Positions 1-8,964 are shown, counted from the stretch's first letter. The stretch: 64,000 nucleotides of DNA from Leucobacter chromiiresistens (GCF_900102345.1 NZ_FNKB01000001.1:310001-374000); one strand, 5' to 3'. Numbers and translations are program-made. The notes: generated from the sequence alone by a model not told the origin.

Positions 1-323
1 AATGCTTTGCTTAACTTGCGGTTATGCATGAGACCATTCGTCCCCAGTCCGCCTTCGAGGTGAACTTTGGGAACCCCGGCATGATGATGGCCGGGCAGAG
101 TGTCATGCGTTGTCGAATGTGCATGTGAACGTCTTCTGAGCAGTACGTCCACCCGGCGACACGTCCCGTCGCCGTGATCACGGGGTGCCCTCCGCACCGA
201 GCGCCGCTTCTCTCCGATCTGCGAGAGCCGCGCACCGTATCGCCCGCACCACCGGCCGATCACCGGCCGAAGCGTCGCGCACCGCAGCGCCGATCGCATT
301 CGACACCACGCAAGGACATCATC
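1..323. other. Intergenic region with small hairpins, no gene seen
   Basis: I see no convincing gene here. The first ~180 bases are visibly less G+C-rich than the rest. A small hairpin has arms cccggc (75-80) and gccggg (90-95). A GTG at 174 is in frame with the regulator downstream, but the 50 residues it would add are arginine/proline-rich and look like translated non-coding DNA. The AAGGA at 312-316 supports the ATG at 324 instead. Promoter elements were not clear. Confidence 0.4.
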
Positions 324-1019
324 ATGAACGCCACCACGCAGACCCTCCGCGCAGCCCGCCCCGACCTCGCCGCCGACCTCGCTCCGCAGTCGGCCCCCGA
401 ACGCCGTGTTCCCGAGGGCACCGAGGTGCGCGGCTTCGCGCTCTACGTCGGCCTCGCCGACGACAAGATCGCCGACGGCGATCCGAAGCTCGGCGCCATC
501 GTCACCCGCATCAAGCAGCTCGTCGCCGAACTCGCTCCTGCCGCCGAGACCTACGCCGCCGTCGCCCTCGCCCCCGAGCAGACCGGCGGTCGCGATGTCG
601 ACGTCGTGCGCCTCGCGCTCGGCGACCCGGCCGCGGTAGCCCGTCAGAAGCAGCACGAGGCCGAGGAGCAGGATCATGCCGCCTCCGGGGTGATCCTCGA
701 TCTCTCGCGCAAGCGCGTGCTGCTCGACAACGTGACGGCCGCCCTCACGTTCCGCGAGTTCGAGCTGCTGCAGTACCTGGTGCTGCGCGAGGGTCGCACC
801 ATCAGCCGTGAAGAGCTCATCGCCGCGCTGTGGAGCGAGGGGAGCGACGAGGAGGTGCCGAGCGAGCGCACCATCGATGTGCACATCCGCCGCCTTCGCG
901 TGAAGCTCGCGCAGTACCAGGACATCGTGCGCACGGTGCGCGGCACCGGCTACCGCTTCGACCGCCATGCTGACGTGGCGATCCTCCACACCGCCGCGCC
1001 GAGCCCCGACGCGTTCTAG
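324..1019 (+). CDS. Orphan winged-helix DNA-binding protein (OmpR/PhoB-type output domain)
   Basis: This 231-residue protein carries a C-terminal OmpR/PhoB-type winged helix at about residues 125-213. It has the typical recognition helix RTIDVHIRRLRVKL (182-195) and the wing VRGTGYRF (205-212). The first ~120 residues do not look like a phospho-acceptor receiver domain, because there is no DD/D/K pattern. It is therefore probably a transcription factor not controlled by a partner kinase. ATG 324 was chosen for the AAGGA eight bases upstream. No operon partner is evident, since the next gene starts 171 bp away. The DNA-binding role is family knowledge; the targets are unknown. Confidence 0.75.
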   Translation: MNATTQTLRAARPDLAADLAPQSAPERRVPEGTEVRGFALYVGLADDKIADGDPKLGAIVTRIKQLVAELAPAAETYAAVALAPEQTGGRDVDVVRLALGDPAAVARQKQHEAEEQDHAASGVILDLSRKRVLLDNVTAALTFREFELLQYLVLREGRTISREELIAALWSEGSDEEVPSERTIDVHIRRLRVKLAQYQDIVRTVRGTGYRFDRHADVAILHTAAPSPDAF

Positions 1020-1190
1020 GCGATGCGCCTGCCGCGCGCCGCAGCTCGCGACGCGCCGCACGCGCGACTCGACTCGCGCGGCCAGCACGCGCCGCGCACG
1101 GCGTTTCCCCTGCCGCGCAAGGCGCTACCGCGACGCGAGTCACCTGCGGTAGCCTCAAAGGCGCATCCTACGTCTTGAAGGAGACCGAAC

Positions 1191-1886
1191 ATGACTACGT
1201 TGCCCCCTGAGGATCAGCCCGGCCGCGAGCCCGCCGGCCACGGTTCAGGCGATCCCGCGCCGACGACGCCACCGGCTCCGCCCGCACCGCCCACGGTGCC
1301 GCAGGCTCCCCCGGCCGCTCCCACGGCTCCCCCGGCAGCGCCCCAGTTCCAGGCGCCGCAGTACCAGGCGCCCGCCGCACCGCCGGTCCCCCCGCAAGCT
1401 CCGCAGTACCAGCAGCCGCAGCAGCCGCAGCAGCCGCAGCAGGGCTTCCAGCAGCCGCAGCAGCCCCCGCACTACGGCGCTCCGGGCCAGACGCCGCCCC
1501 CCGGCGGCTACCAGCAGCCGCCCGCCGGGTACGGTCAGCCGGCCGCCGACCCCGCCACGAACGTAGTGCTGAACTACTGGCTGTCGGTCTTCTTCTCCTG
1601 GATCCCGGCACTCATCTTCTACCTGATCGACAAGGACAAGGGCGATCAGCGCGTGTACGCGTACCAGCGCGACAACCTGAACTTCTCGCTGCTGCGCGTG
1701 GGCGTCGGCGTGGTCACGTGGATCCTGGCCCTGATCCCTTACATCGGGTTCATCTTCGGGTTCCTGCTCGGCATCGGGTCGCTCGTGCTCTTCATCTTCC
1801 ACATCATCGCAGCGGTGAAGGCGAGCGACGGCTTCCGCCGCGGCGAGCAGCCGGGCTTCATCTTCAACATCCCGCTCGTCAAGTAG
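1191..1886 (+). CDS. DUF4870 (Tic20-like) membrane protein with Pro/Gln-rich N-terminus
   Basis: A 231-residue protein with two parts. Residues 1 to ~120 are a low-complexity, probably disordered cytoplasmic tail dominated by Pro, Ala and Gln, with QQPQ repeats. After it comes a DUF4870/Tic20-like membrane domain with hydrophobic segments near LSVFFSWIPALIFYLI and two more toward the C-terminus, ending FIFNIPLVK. The fold is common in small actinobacterial membrane proteins of unknown function. GAAGGAGA at 1177-1184 sits just upstream of ATG 1191. It stands alone; the next gene is on the opposite strand. Confidence 0.8.
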   Translation: MTTLPPEDQPGREPAGHGSGDPAPTTPPAPPAPPTVPQAPPAAPTAPPAAPQFQAPQYQAPAAPPVPPQAPQYQQPQQPQQPQQGFQQPQQPPHYGAPGQTPPPGGYQQPPAGYGQPAADPATNVVLNYWLSVFFSWIPALIFYLIDKDKGDQRVYAYQRDNLNFSLLRVGVGVVTWILALIPYIGFIFGFLLGIGSLVLFIFHIIAAVKASDGFRRGEQPGFIFNIPLVK

Positions 1887-1963
1887 CGCACCGCGCTCGG
1901 GCCTCGGCGCCTCGGACCTGCACACGCAGATCCGGGGCGCCGCGGTCGTTCAGGGGCGGCGCG

Positions 1964-2314
1964 TCACGTGCTGTACGCGGCGCGGCGCGCGCGCCAGGCG
2001 CGCCAGCGCTCCGTCACGCGCGCCACCGCCATGCGCACCCAGCCCAGCAGGCGGCGCGCCCAGTGGAACTCGGTGCCGAGGATCGCGAGCCCGAAGAACA
2101 CGATGAGCCAGCCGGGCCCGGGCAGCGGCACCAGGATCAGCCCGGCGATCACGATGATCGCGCCGAACGCGGTGAGCGCGATGCGGTAGAGCGCGTCGAG
2201 CCAGGGCAGGCGCCTGATGAGCGCCCGCACGCGCGCCGACGCTCGTGCCGCGCGCTGCCAGTGACGACGGCGCCCGCCGTCGGGGGCGGCTTCGTGCGGG
2301 TGCGATGCGGGCAT
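1964..2314 (-). CDS. PGPGW-motif membrane protein (TIGR02611-like)
   Basis: A 116-residue protein with a basic N-terminal tail, two adjacent hydrophobic stretches (AFGAIIVIAGLILVPL and WLIVFFGLAILGTEF) and the signature PGPGW between them. This matches the small PGPGW/TIGR02611 family found in actinobacteria, whose function is unknown. A -10-like TAGCCT (2326-2321 on this strand) lies six bases before the ATG, so the transcript is probably leaderless. It is transcribed divergently from the aminotransferase, whose start is only 70 bp away. Confidence 0.8.
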   Translation of the reverse strand: MPASHPHEAAPDGGRRRHWQRAARASARVRALIRRLPWLDALYRIALTAFGAIIVIAGLILVPLPGPGWLIVFFGLAILGTEFHWARRLLGWVRMAVARVTERWRAWRARRAAYST

Positions 2315-2320
2315 ACGGGG

Positions 2321-2377
2321 AGGCTACGGGGCGACGCTGGCAGCCCGCCGCATGCCAGGTGGGTGCGCGCTTAGACT
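2321..2377. promoter_or_regulatory. Divergent leaderless promoters (PGPGW gene / aminotransferase)
   Basis: TAGCCT at 2326-2321 (minus) is followed after six bases by the ATG of the PGPGW gene. TAGACT at 2372-2377 (plus) is followed after six bases by the ATG of the aminotransferase. Neither start has a Shine-Dalgarno sequence. Both fit the TANNNT-N6/7-start layout of actinobacterial leaderless genes. The assignment is an inference from spacing. Confidence 0.55.
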
Positions 2378-2383
2378 GGGCGG

Positions 2384-3628
2384 ATGAGCGAACGATGGCG
2401 ATCCGTGGCGGCCGCGGCGGGGCTGGCGGCGGCCGACGGCTCCACCCGCCCCACGATCTTCGCCGAGATGACGGCGCTCGCGAACGAGACCGGCGCGGCG
2501 AACCTCGGCCAGGGATTCCCCGACGCCGACGGCCCCGAGTGGATTCGGCGCATCGCCGCCGAGGCGATCCTGACCGGCGACAACCAGTACCCGCCGGGGC
2601 GCGGCATCGCCCCGCTGCGCGAGGCGATCGCGCAGCAGCGACGCCGCCGCACGGGCCTCGACGTCGACCCCGCCGCCGAGGTGCTGGTCACCGCGGGTGC
2701 GACCGAGGCGCTCGCTGCGGCGCTGCTCGCCTTCGCGGGGCCGGGCGACGAGGTGGTGACCCTGGAGCCGTTCTACGACGCGTACGCGGCGCTCATCGCG
2801 ATGTCGGGCGCCGCCCACACCACGGTGCCGCTGCGGCACGACGGCGAGACGTTCCGCGTCGATCGGGCCGCCCTCGCCGCGGCGATCACGGAGCGCACGC
2901 GCGTGATCCTCATCAACACCCCGCACAACCCGACCGGCGCCGTGCTGAGCGCCGATGAGCTCGCGAGCATCGCCGAGGCGGCGCAGCGCGTCGATGCGAT
3001 CGTGCTGACCGACGAGGTGTACGAGCACCTCGTCTTCGACGGCGCCCGGCACCACTCGATCGCGGCGCTGCCCGGAATGGGCGATCGCACCGTGACGATC
3101 TCGTCGGCGGGCAAGACGTTCTCGCTGACGGGGTGGAAGATCGGGTGGGCAGTGGGACCCGCCCCGCTCATCGAGGCGATCACCTCGGTGAAGCAGTTCC
3201 TCACCTACTCGGGCGGCGCACCGTTCCAGCCCGCGATCGCCCGGGCGCTGACCGATGGCGACGCAGACATCCGCGAGCTGCGCGATGCGCTGTCGGATCG
3301 CCGCGACCTGCTCATCGCGGGCCTGCGCGCGGCCGGCTTCGACCTCGTCGTTCCCGGCGGCACGTACTTCGTGTGCGCCGACGCGACGCCGTTCCTGAGC
3401 GAGGCGGTGCCAGACGGCGCCGCGTTCGCGCGCATGCTGCCCTGGGAGGTCGGCGTGGCGTGCGTGCCCGTCTCGGCGTTCTGCCGCGCCGGTTCGGAGA
3501 CCGCCCCGGCGCTCGCGCCGTGGGTGCGCTTCACGTTCGTCAAAGACGAGCAGACTCTGCGCACCGCGATCGCGCGCCTCGCGACGCTGCGCGACGCAGC
3601 TGCGCCTCCGAGTGCGCCGCGCGCATGA
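2384..3628 (+). CDS. PLP-dependent class I/II aminotransferase
   Basis: A 414-residue fold-type I aminotransferase. NTPHNPTG is the typical Asn/Pro substrate-binding loop, DEVYEHL carries the cofactor-binding Asp and Tyr, and SSAGKTFSLTGWKIGW holds the Schiff-base lysine, Lys244. The N-terminal NLGQGFPD and the overall layout resemble the kynurenine/methionine aminotransferase group and the actinobacterial N-succinyldiaminopimelate aminotransferases (DapC-like, Rv0858c type). The substrate cannot be decided from sequence alone. Translation probably begins on a leaderless mRNA. The last 89 bp overlap, tail to tail, the 3' end of the glycosyltransferase gene on the other strand. Confidence 0.85.
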   Translation: MSERWRSVAAAAGLAAADGSTRPTIFAEMTALANETGAANLGQGFPDADGPEWIRRIAAEAILTGDNQYPPGRGIAPLREAIAQQRRRRTGLDVDPAAEVLVTAGATEALAAALLAFAGPGDEVVTLEPFYDAYAALIAMSGAAHTTVPLRHDGETFRVDRAALAAAITERTRVILINTPHNPTGAVLSADELASIAEAAQRVDAIVLTDEVYEHLVFDGARHHSIAALPGMGDRTVTISSAGKTFSLTGWKIGWAVGPAPLIEAITSVKQFLTYSGGAPFQPAIARALTDGDADIRELRDALSDRRDLLIAGLRAAGFDLVVPGGTYFVCADATPFLSEAVPDGAAFARMLPWEVGVACVPVSAFCRAGSETAPALAPWVRFTFVKDEQTLRTAIARLATLRDAAAPPSAPRA

Positions 3629-4553
3629 GGCGAACCCGCCCGTAACGCACCCCGCCGCGGGCCCGCAGCCCGATCGCCGCCCAGATCGTCACCCCGCGCT
3701 CGAGCACCCACAGCGGAGCCCAGAGTGCGGCCGTCGGCGGATACACGGCCGAGCCGCCGTGCGCCCGGCGCCCGCGCTCGGCGAGCAGCAGCACCGCGGC
3801 GAGCAGCAGCACCGCCACGAGCGGCCCGGAGGCCCGCCGTCGCTTCGCGCACACCCGGACGAGTGCGGGGAGGATCGCGGCCTCCGCGAGCATGCGCGCG
3901 GGCTGCGCCCAGCTGTCGTACGCCTGCCGCACCCGCTGCGAGCGGAAGTGGGCGGCGGAGGGCGGGCGCCGCACCACGTACACGTCGGGGCGCGACACGA
4001 CCCTGCCGCCGGCGGCCCGCACCGTGCGCTCCAGTTCGAGGTTCTCGAACAGCACGTCGGCGTCGTACCCGCCCATCGCGCTGAACGTCGCCCGGCGCAC
4101 GCCGTACGTGCCCGGGAAGTCGTCGCCGAGCGCCCGGGTCAGCAGGCTGCGCCCCGTGTCCCACCGCGCGTGCCAGGGCGCCGGCTCGAACACGTTCTGC
4201 GGCTTGACGAGATCGGCCCCGTGCAGGGCGGCGAGCACGGCGCGCAGCGCGGCCCGGTCGTACCGCACGTCGTCGTCGGCCAGCACCACGAACTCGTGGC
4301 GGGCGGCCTCGACGCCCGCCATCACGCCGACCACCTTGCCGTTTCCGGTTGCGGGCGGGCGCACGGGCAGGTGCCGCGCGATCCCCCGCCACGCCTCGGC
4401 GTGCACGCGGAAGCGGGCCGCGTCCGATCCGTCGACGACGGTGACGTCGACCCAGGCGGCGAGCCGGCGCAGATACGCGGTGAACTCCGCCAGCGCGTGG
4501 TCGTCGCTCCACCGCAGCGGAATGACGACCTCCGCAGGCTCCCGCTCGCTCAT
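3540..4553 (-). CDS. Family-2-like glycosyltransferase
   Basis: A 337-residue GT-A type glycosyltransferase. The N-terminal domain has a nucleotide-sugar-binding VTVVDGS and the metal-binding LADDDV (DDD at 93-95), followed by the acceptor region FPGTYGVRRA and ENLELER. The C-terminal third has a hydrophobic segment LVAVLLLAAVLLLAERG and a second weaker one, so it is probably membrane-bound. The ATG lies seven bases after the CDGSH gene stop, which suggests co-transcription with the two genes upstream. The final ~30 codons are encoded antisense to the aminotransferase and are Arg/Ala-rich, so the ancestral stop may have been lost. Donor and acceptor are unknown. Confidence 0.75.
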   Translation of the reverse strand: MSEREPAEVVIPLRWSDDHALAEFTAYLRRLAAWVDVTVVDGSDAARFRVHAEAWRGIARHLPVRPPATGNGKVVGVMAGVEAARHEFVVLADDDVRYDRAALRAVLAALHGADLVKPQNVFEPAPWHARWDTGRSLLTRALGDDFPGTYGVRRATFSAMGGYDADVLFENLELERTVRAAGGRVVSRPDVYVVRRPPSAAHFRSQRVRQAYDSWAQPARMLAEAAILPALVRVCAKRRRASGPLVAVLLLAAVLLLAERGRRAHGGSAVYPPTAALWAPLWVLERGVTIWAAIGLRARGGVRYGRVRLMRAAHSEAQLRRAASRGARSRCAESARL

Positions 4554-4560
4554 GCGCCGC

Positions 4561-4761
4561 TCAGTCGTCGGTGCGGAAGCCCGAGAGCCGGTGCGTGCCG
4601 TCGCAGAAGGGCTTGATGGTCGACAGCCCGCAACGGCAGAGGGCCACCGTGCGCCGCTTCTGCGGAATCGGCTCGCCGTCCACCGTCTGCAGGGCGATCT
4701 CCCCGCGCACGATGAGGGGACCGTCGGGGTACGGCGTCACCGTCGGCTCCTCGCCGGTCAC
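4561..4761 (-). CDS. CDGSH-type iron-sulfur protein (mitoNEET-like)
   Basis: A 66-residue protein with one CDGSH-type [2Fe-2S] motif, CRCGLSTIKPFCDGTH, which provides the three Cys and one His ligands. The preceding strand region, PDGPLIVRGEI, is typical of bacterial stand-alone CDGSH proteins. The start is the GTG at 4761, whose GTGA overlaps the TGA of the upstream gene, so the two are translationally coupled. This pairing implies that the Fe-S protein serves the diiron-type oxygenase encoded just before it, perhaps as electron donor. That role is inference; the metal site is directly visible. Confidence 0.85.
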   Translation of the reverse strand: MTGEEPTVTPYPDGPLIVRGEIALQTVDGEPIPQKRRTVALCRCGLSTIKPFCDGTHRLSGFRTDD

Positions 4762-5801
4762 GACGCCGCTCCCGCGCGCAACGAAGATCGACCCTCGGTC
4801 CACGACTCGAGCATGTGCTCCCCCATCCAGCCGTCCACGGTGAGGCAGGCCGCCGCCCCGAACATGATGTCTGCGAGCAGCTCCGGCCGATCCTCGGCCA
4901 GCGCCCCCGCCATATCGCGCCCCGCGATCTGCTCGTGCACCGCGTCGGCCTCGACGTGCTCGTCGAAGTAGTCGGTCACCTGCTCGTCGTACCCGAGGCG
5001 GCGGAACCCGTCGCCGTACAGGCGGTTCGGGATCGCCGACGTCATCTCGAACGCGGCGAGATGCCCGACGATCGCGCCGACGAGCCTCCGGTTCAGGCCG
5101 AACATCGACATCATGTTGTGCGACGCGAGCGTGATCGCGGGAGCGTCGTCGAGGTAGGCGCCGTACGCGTCGTCGAGGCCGGCCCCCCGCATCGTCTTCG
5201 CGTAGATCGTTGCGTGCACCCGATCCGGCCGACCCCCGCCGTACTCGTCGGCCTGGATCTCGACGAGCGCCGCCTTCGCGCCCCCGCACAGCCGCGGGAT
5301 CGCCCACGAGTGCGGGTCGGCCTCGCGCAGGGTGTAGATCGACTTCTGCATGAGGAACTCTCGCGCCTGCTCCTCGGTCGCGCGCTTCGCGAAGTACCGC
5401 GACAGGCTCGGGCCGGAGTCGGCGGAGGTGAGGTCGAAGAGCGCCTTCGCCACGTCGCGCGCCCGCGCCTCGGGCGCGTCGGGCACCGGCACGCTCGCGC
5501 GCAGCTCGGCCTCGAATGCGGCCTCGAGCACGGCGCGCGTCTCGATGAGCGCCGTGTTCCACTCCGCCTCCGCCGGGATGCCGTCGAGCGAGCCGTAGAA
5601 GCAGGCGTAGAGGAGGAAGAGGGCGAGCTGCACGTCGTCGTCGCGGGTCACGTTCGATGACGCGGCGACCGCCTGGCGCGCCGCGTCTGGAGCGTCGGCG
5701 GTGTCTCCCGCCCCGGAGAGGCCGTGCAGCAGGGCCTCGCTGAGCGGCCCGCGCGCCTGCAGGGCGAGCAGTGGTGAGGGGGTGTCGACGGTGACGGACA
5801 T
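4758..5801 (-). CDS. Iron-containing redox enzyme, heme-oxygenase-like diiron oxidase family
   Basis: A 347-residue protein of the heme-oxygenase-like, helical diiron (HDO) superfamily. The candidate metal ligands fall in the expected order: Glu186 and His196, then Glu252, then His282, Asp286 and His289 in YFDEHVEADAVHE. The superfamily includes N-oxygenases and desaturases/lyases of small molecules, but the substrate here is unknown. The ATG at 5801 has AGGAGA just upstream. The stop overlaps the GTG of the CDGSH Fe-S gene, and the glycosyltransferase follows. A catalytic role on a metabolite is likely; regulatory signals were not seen. Confidence 0.75.
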   Translation of the reverse strand: MSVTVDTPSPLLALQARGPLSEALLHGLSGAGDTADAPDAARQAVAASSNVTRDDDVQLALFLLYACFYGSLDGIPAEAEWNTALIETRAVLEAAFEAELRASVPVPDAPEARARDVAKALFDLTSADSGPSLSRYFAKRATEEQAREFLMQKSIYTLREADPHSWAIPRLCGGAKAALVEIQADEYGGGRPDRVHATIYAKTMRGAGLDDAYGAYLDDAPAITLASHNMMSMFGLNRRLVGAIVGHLAAFEMTSAIPNRLYGDGFRRLGYDEQVTDYFDEHVEADAVHEQIAGRDMAGALAEDRPELLADIMFGAAACLTVDGWMGEHMLESWTEGRSSLRAGAAS

Positions 5802-5952
5802 GGTTCTCCTATCTCTCGGCCCCAGCCTGTCGGCGGGCGCACCGCCCGAACAGGGCATGGCGGAGCGCCCCGGAGTGCGATATGCAGCCGGGGCGCTCGA
5901 CCATCGGATCGCGGTGTGGGCCGCGGGGTCTGCGCGGCCTGCGCCGCGGGGT

Positions 5953-7092
5953 CTACTCCCTGCGATCGCTGCGGGGGCGGTCGGTGCGCGTGCGATCCGA
6001 GCGCGTGCGATCCGCCCCATCGCCGGTCGCGACGCCGTCGTCGCTGTTGCGCTCGCGGATGCGGCGCCCCTCCGCGATGTCCTTCTGCTCCTTCTGCGCG
6101 GCCTTGTCGCTCTTGCGCGTGTCGCGGGGAGGCAGCTGGATGCGATCCTCTGCCGGCATGCCGGCCTGCAGCTCGCGCCCGCGCTCGAGCTCGGCGTCGA
6201 ACTCCGCTCCGAAGAGGATCGCGTTGTTCGCGATCCACAGCCACAGGAGGAAGATGATGACGCCGGCGAGCGATCCGTAGGTCTTGTCGTAGTTCGAGAA
6301 GTTCGCGACGTAGAAGCCGAAGGCGGCCGTCGCGATCGCCAGGAGGATGAGCGCGAGGAACGCCCCCATGCTCATCCAGCGGAACTTCGGCTGCTTCGCG
6401 TTCGGGGTGGCGTAGTAGAGGATCGCCAGAATCAGTGCGAAGACGACCAGCAGCACGGGCCACTTCGCGATCGACCAGATCATCGTCGCCGTCTCGCCGA
6501 TGCCGAGCGTCGAGCCGACCGCATCGGCGACGGGGCCCGAGACCACGAGAATCACGGCGGCGATCACGATGAGCACGAGCGCGATGATCGTGACGAGCAG
6601 CTGCGCCGGCTTCAGCTTCCAGAACGGCCGGCCCTCCTCGATCTCGTAGATGCGGTTCATCGCGCGGCTGAAGGCCGTGACGTAGCCCGAGGCCGACCAG
6701 ATGGCCACGACCAGACCGCTCACGAGCGCGAAGCCCGCCGCCGGCGAGCCCGCGAACTGCTCGATCGGGCCGCGCACCACGTCGGCCGTGCCGCCCGGGG
6801 CGACCTCGTCGACGATGCCGAGAATCGCGTCCGTCGCCGCCGGGCCCTGACCGAACACCCCCAGCAGGGAGAAGATCGCGATCAGGGCCGGGAACAGGGC
6901 GAGCACCGCGTAGTACGTGAGGCTCGCGGCGATGTCGGTGCACTGATCCGCCGAGAACTCTCGGATCGTCTTGCGCAGCACGTACTTCCACGAGCGCTTC
7001 TCGAGATCGGTCGGCCCGTCCGGCTTCCGATCGTCATCGGGATCGGGGGCGTGCCCCCGACGGTCGGCCTGCGATGTCTTCTGGGTGCTCAT
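5953..7092 (-). CDS. YihY/BrkB-family integral membrane protein
   Basis: A 379-residue protein of the YihY/virulence-factor BrkB family. It starts with a charged cytoplasmic tail (~35 residues), followed by DIAASLTYYAVLALFPALIAIF, the family's first membrane segment region. Five further hydrophobic segments are visible, including the GYVTAFSRAMNRIYE and FLLWLWIANNAILFGAEFDAE signatures. The last ~60 residues are again charged, with SDRTRTDRPRSD repeats. The family is often labelled RNase BN, an old misassignment; its true role is unknown, possibly lipid or solute transport. It is transcribed alone and divergently from the acyl-CoA ligase. Confidence 0.85.
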   Translation of the reverse strand: MSTQKTSQADRRGHAPDPDDDRKPDGPTDLEKRSWKYVLRKTIREFSADQCTDIAASLTYYAVLALFPALIAIFSLLGVFGQGPAATDAILGIVDEVAPGGTADVVRGPIEQFAGSPAAGFALVSGLVVAIWSASGYVTAFSRAMNRIYEIEEGRPFWKLKPAQLLVTIIALVLIVIAAVILVVSGPVADAVGSTLGIGETATMIWSIAKWPVLLVVFALILAILYYATPNAKQPKFRWMSMGAFLALILLAIATAAFGFYVANFSNYDKTYGSLAGVIIFLLWLWIANNAILFGAEFDAELERGRELQAGMPAEDRIQLPPRDTRKSDKAAQKEQKDIAEGRRIRERNSDDGVATGDGADRTRSDRTRTDRPRSDRRE

Positions 7093-7257
7093 GGGGTGTT
7101 CCTTCCCGTGCCGGCTCGAGGTGCGGAGTCTCCAGTGAAGTACGGGCCCCGGCGGGCGTCATCGGGGTCGCGCCAGTGCCCCGGCTGCCCTATAGTGCCT
7201 CGCGCGGCCGAGCGCCATATGCTGTCGCGCCGAGGGGGGAGGCGGCAGGATGGAGGC

Positions 7258-8964
7258 ATGAACGCCGCTCCCTTCGCTGCTCGACCCTGGCTGGCCTCGT
7301 ACGCGGACGGCGTGCCCGCCGATATCGAGGATCCGTGGCAGACGCTCCCCGAGATGCTGACGGCGAGCGTGCGCGCCTTCCCCTCCCGCGTCGCGCTCGA
7401 GTTCTTCGGGGCGAGCACGACCTACCGCGAGCTGGGCGAGCAGGTCGACCGCGTGGCCGAGGGCCTGCGCCGCATCGGCGTCGCGAAGGGCGATCGCGTC
7501 GCGATCGTGCTGCCCAACTGCCCGCAGCACGTGGTCGCGTTCTACGCGGTGCTGCGACTCGGCGCCGTCGTCGTGGAGCACAATCCGCTGTACACCGCGC
7601 GCGAGCTGCGCCACCAGTTCGAGGATCACGGGGCGCGCTTCGCGATCGTCTGGAACAAGGTCGCCGACACCGTCGCGGGCTTCCCCGCCGATCTCGCCCT
7701 CGAGCGCATCATCAGCGTCGACCTCACCGCGGCCATGCCGCGGTCGAAGCGCCTGCTGCTGCGCCTGCCGCTCCCCGCCGCGCGCGCCTCGCGGGCGAAG
7801 CTGACCGCCGCGCCCCGGGCGAAGGATCTCCTCGACTGGAAGGAGCTGCTGCGGCACCGACGCGTGTCGCGGCGCGTCGCCGCCCCCGAACTGCACCACC
7901 TCGCTCTGCTGCAGTACACGAGCGGCACCACCGGATCCCCCAAGGGGGCGATGCTGACGCACGCCAACCTCCGCGCGAACGCCATGCAGGGCGAGGCCTG
8001 GGTGCCCGGCCTGCAGCGCGGCGAGGAGACCTTCTACGGGGTGCTCCCCCTGTTCCACGCCTACGGCATGACGCTCTGCCTCACCTTCGCGATGAGCATC
8101 GGCGCGAAGCTGGTGCTGTTCCCGACGTTCGACGTCGGGCTCGTGACGGCGGCCGCCCGCAAGAGCCCGCCCACCTTCCTCCCCGCCGTGCCCCCGATCT
8201 ACGATCAGCTCGCGCGCGCCGCGTCCCGGGGGTCTCTCGACCTCTCGAGCGTGCGCTTCGCGATCTCCGGAGCGATGAGCCTGCCGGTGGCGACGGTCGA
8301 GCGGTGGGAGGAGACCACCGGAGGCCTGCTCGTCGAGGGGTACGGGATGACCGAGAGCTCGCCCGTCGCGCTCGGCAACCCGATCGGGCCGACCCGGCGA
8401 CCGGGCACCGTCGGCGTGCCGTTTCCGAGCACCGAGATCCGCGTCGTCGACCCCGACGACCCGAACGTCGACGTCGCCCTCGGCGATCCGGGTGAGCTGC
8501 TGCTGCGCGGGCCGCAGGTCTTCCAGGGCTACTGGGGCCGTCCGATCGAGACGGCAGAGGCGCTGCTGCCCGGCGGGTGGCTCAGAACCGGCGACATCGC
8601 CGAGGTCTCGGAGGACGGCTTCGTGACCATCGTCGACCGCCTCAAGGAGCTCATCATCACCGGCGGCTTCAACGTGTCGCCGAGCGAGGTCGAAGACACC
8701 CTGTTCGCCCACCCCGACGTGAACGCGGCCGCCGTGGTGGGGCTCCCCCGACCCGACGGCGGCGAGGAGGTCGTGGCCGCGGTGGTGCTGCGCGACGGCG
8801 CCGAGCTCGACCCCGGCGCCCTGCGAGACTTCTGCCGCGCGCGGCTGACGCCGTACAAGGTGCCGCGCCGCTTCGTGCAGGTCGACGAGCTGCCGCGTTC
8901 GCTCATCGGCAAGGTGCTGCGCCGCAGCGTGCGGGAGTCGCTGCTCGCGGGCTCGGGCGAGTGA
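7258..8964 (+). CDS. Long-chain acyl-CoA synthetase (ANL superfamily)
   Basis: A 568-residue adenylate-forming enzyme that activates fatty acids to acyl-CoA through an acyl-AMP. The P-loop YTSGTTGSPKGAMLTH, the A5 motif GYGMTESSPV, the hinge GDIAEVSEDGFVTIVDRLKELI with the GGFNVSP motif, and the C-terminal catalytic-lysine region SLIGKVLRR are all present. ATG 7258 has GGAGG directly upstream. The reading frame stays open far 5' of this point, but that part is only the antisense of the BrkB gene. A strong hairpin follows the stop. Substrate chain length cannot be read from the sequence. Confidence 0.88.
   Translation: MNAAPFAARPWLASYADGVPADIEDPWQTLPEMLTASVRAFPSRVALEFFGASTTYRELGEQVDRVAEGLRRIGVAKGDRVAIVLPNCPQHVVAFYAVLRLGAVVVEHNPLYTARELRHQFEDHGARFAIVWNKVADTVAGFPADLALERIISVDLTAAMPRSKRLLLRLPLPAARASRAKLTAAPRAKDLLDWKELLRHRRVSRRVAAPELHHLALLQYTSGTTGSPKGAMLTHANLRANAMQGEAWVPGLQRGEETFYGVLPLFHAYGMTLCLTFAMSIGAKLVLFPTFDVGLVTAAARKSPPTFLPAVPPIYDQLARAASRGSLDLSSVRFAISGAMSLPVATVERWEETTGGLLVEGYGMTESSPVALGNPIGPTRRPGTVGVPFPSTEIRVVDPDDPNVDVALGDPGELLLRGPQVFQGYWGRPIETAEALLPGGWLRTGDIAEVSEDGFVTIVDRLKELIITGGFNVSPSEVEDTLFAHPDVNAAAVVGLPRPDGGEEVVAAVVLRDGAELDPGALRDFCRARLTPYKVPRRFVQVDELPRSLIGKVLRRSVRESLLAGSGE

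Noticed and set aside
5701..7257. Open frame extending ~520 codons upstream of the acyl-CoA ligase start
   Set aside because: It is antisense to the BrkB-family and HDO genes, is Arg/His-rich, and the ligase family begins near 7258 where a GGAGG precedes the ATG.
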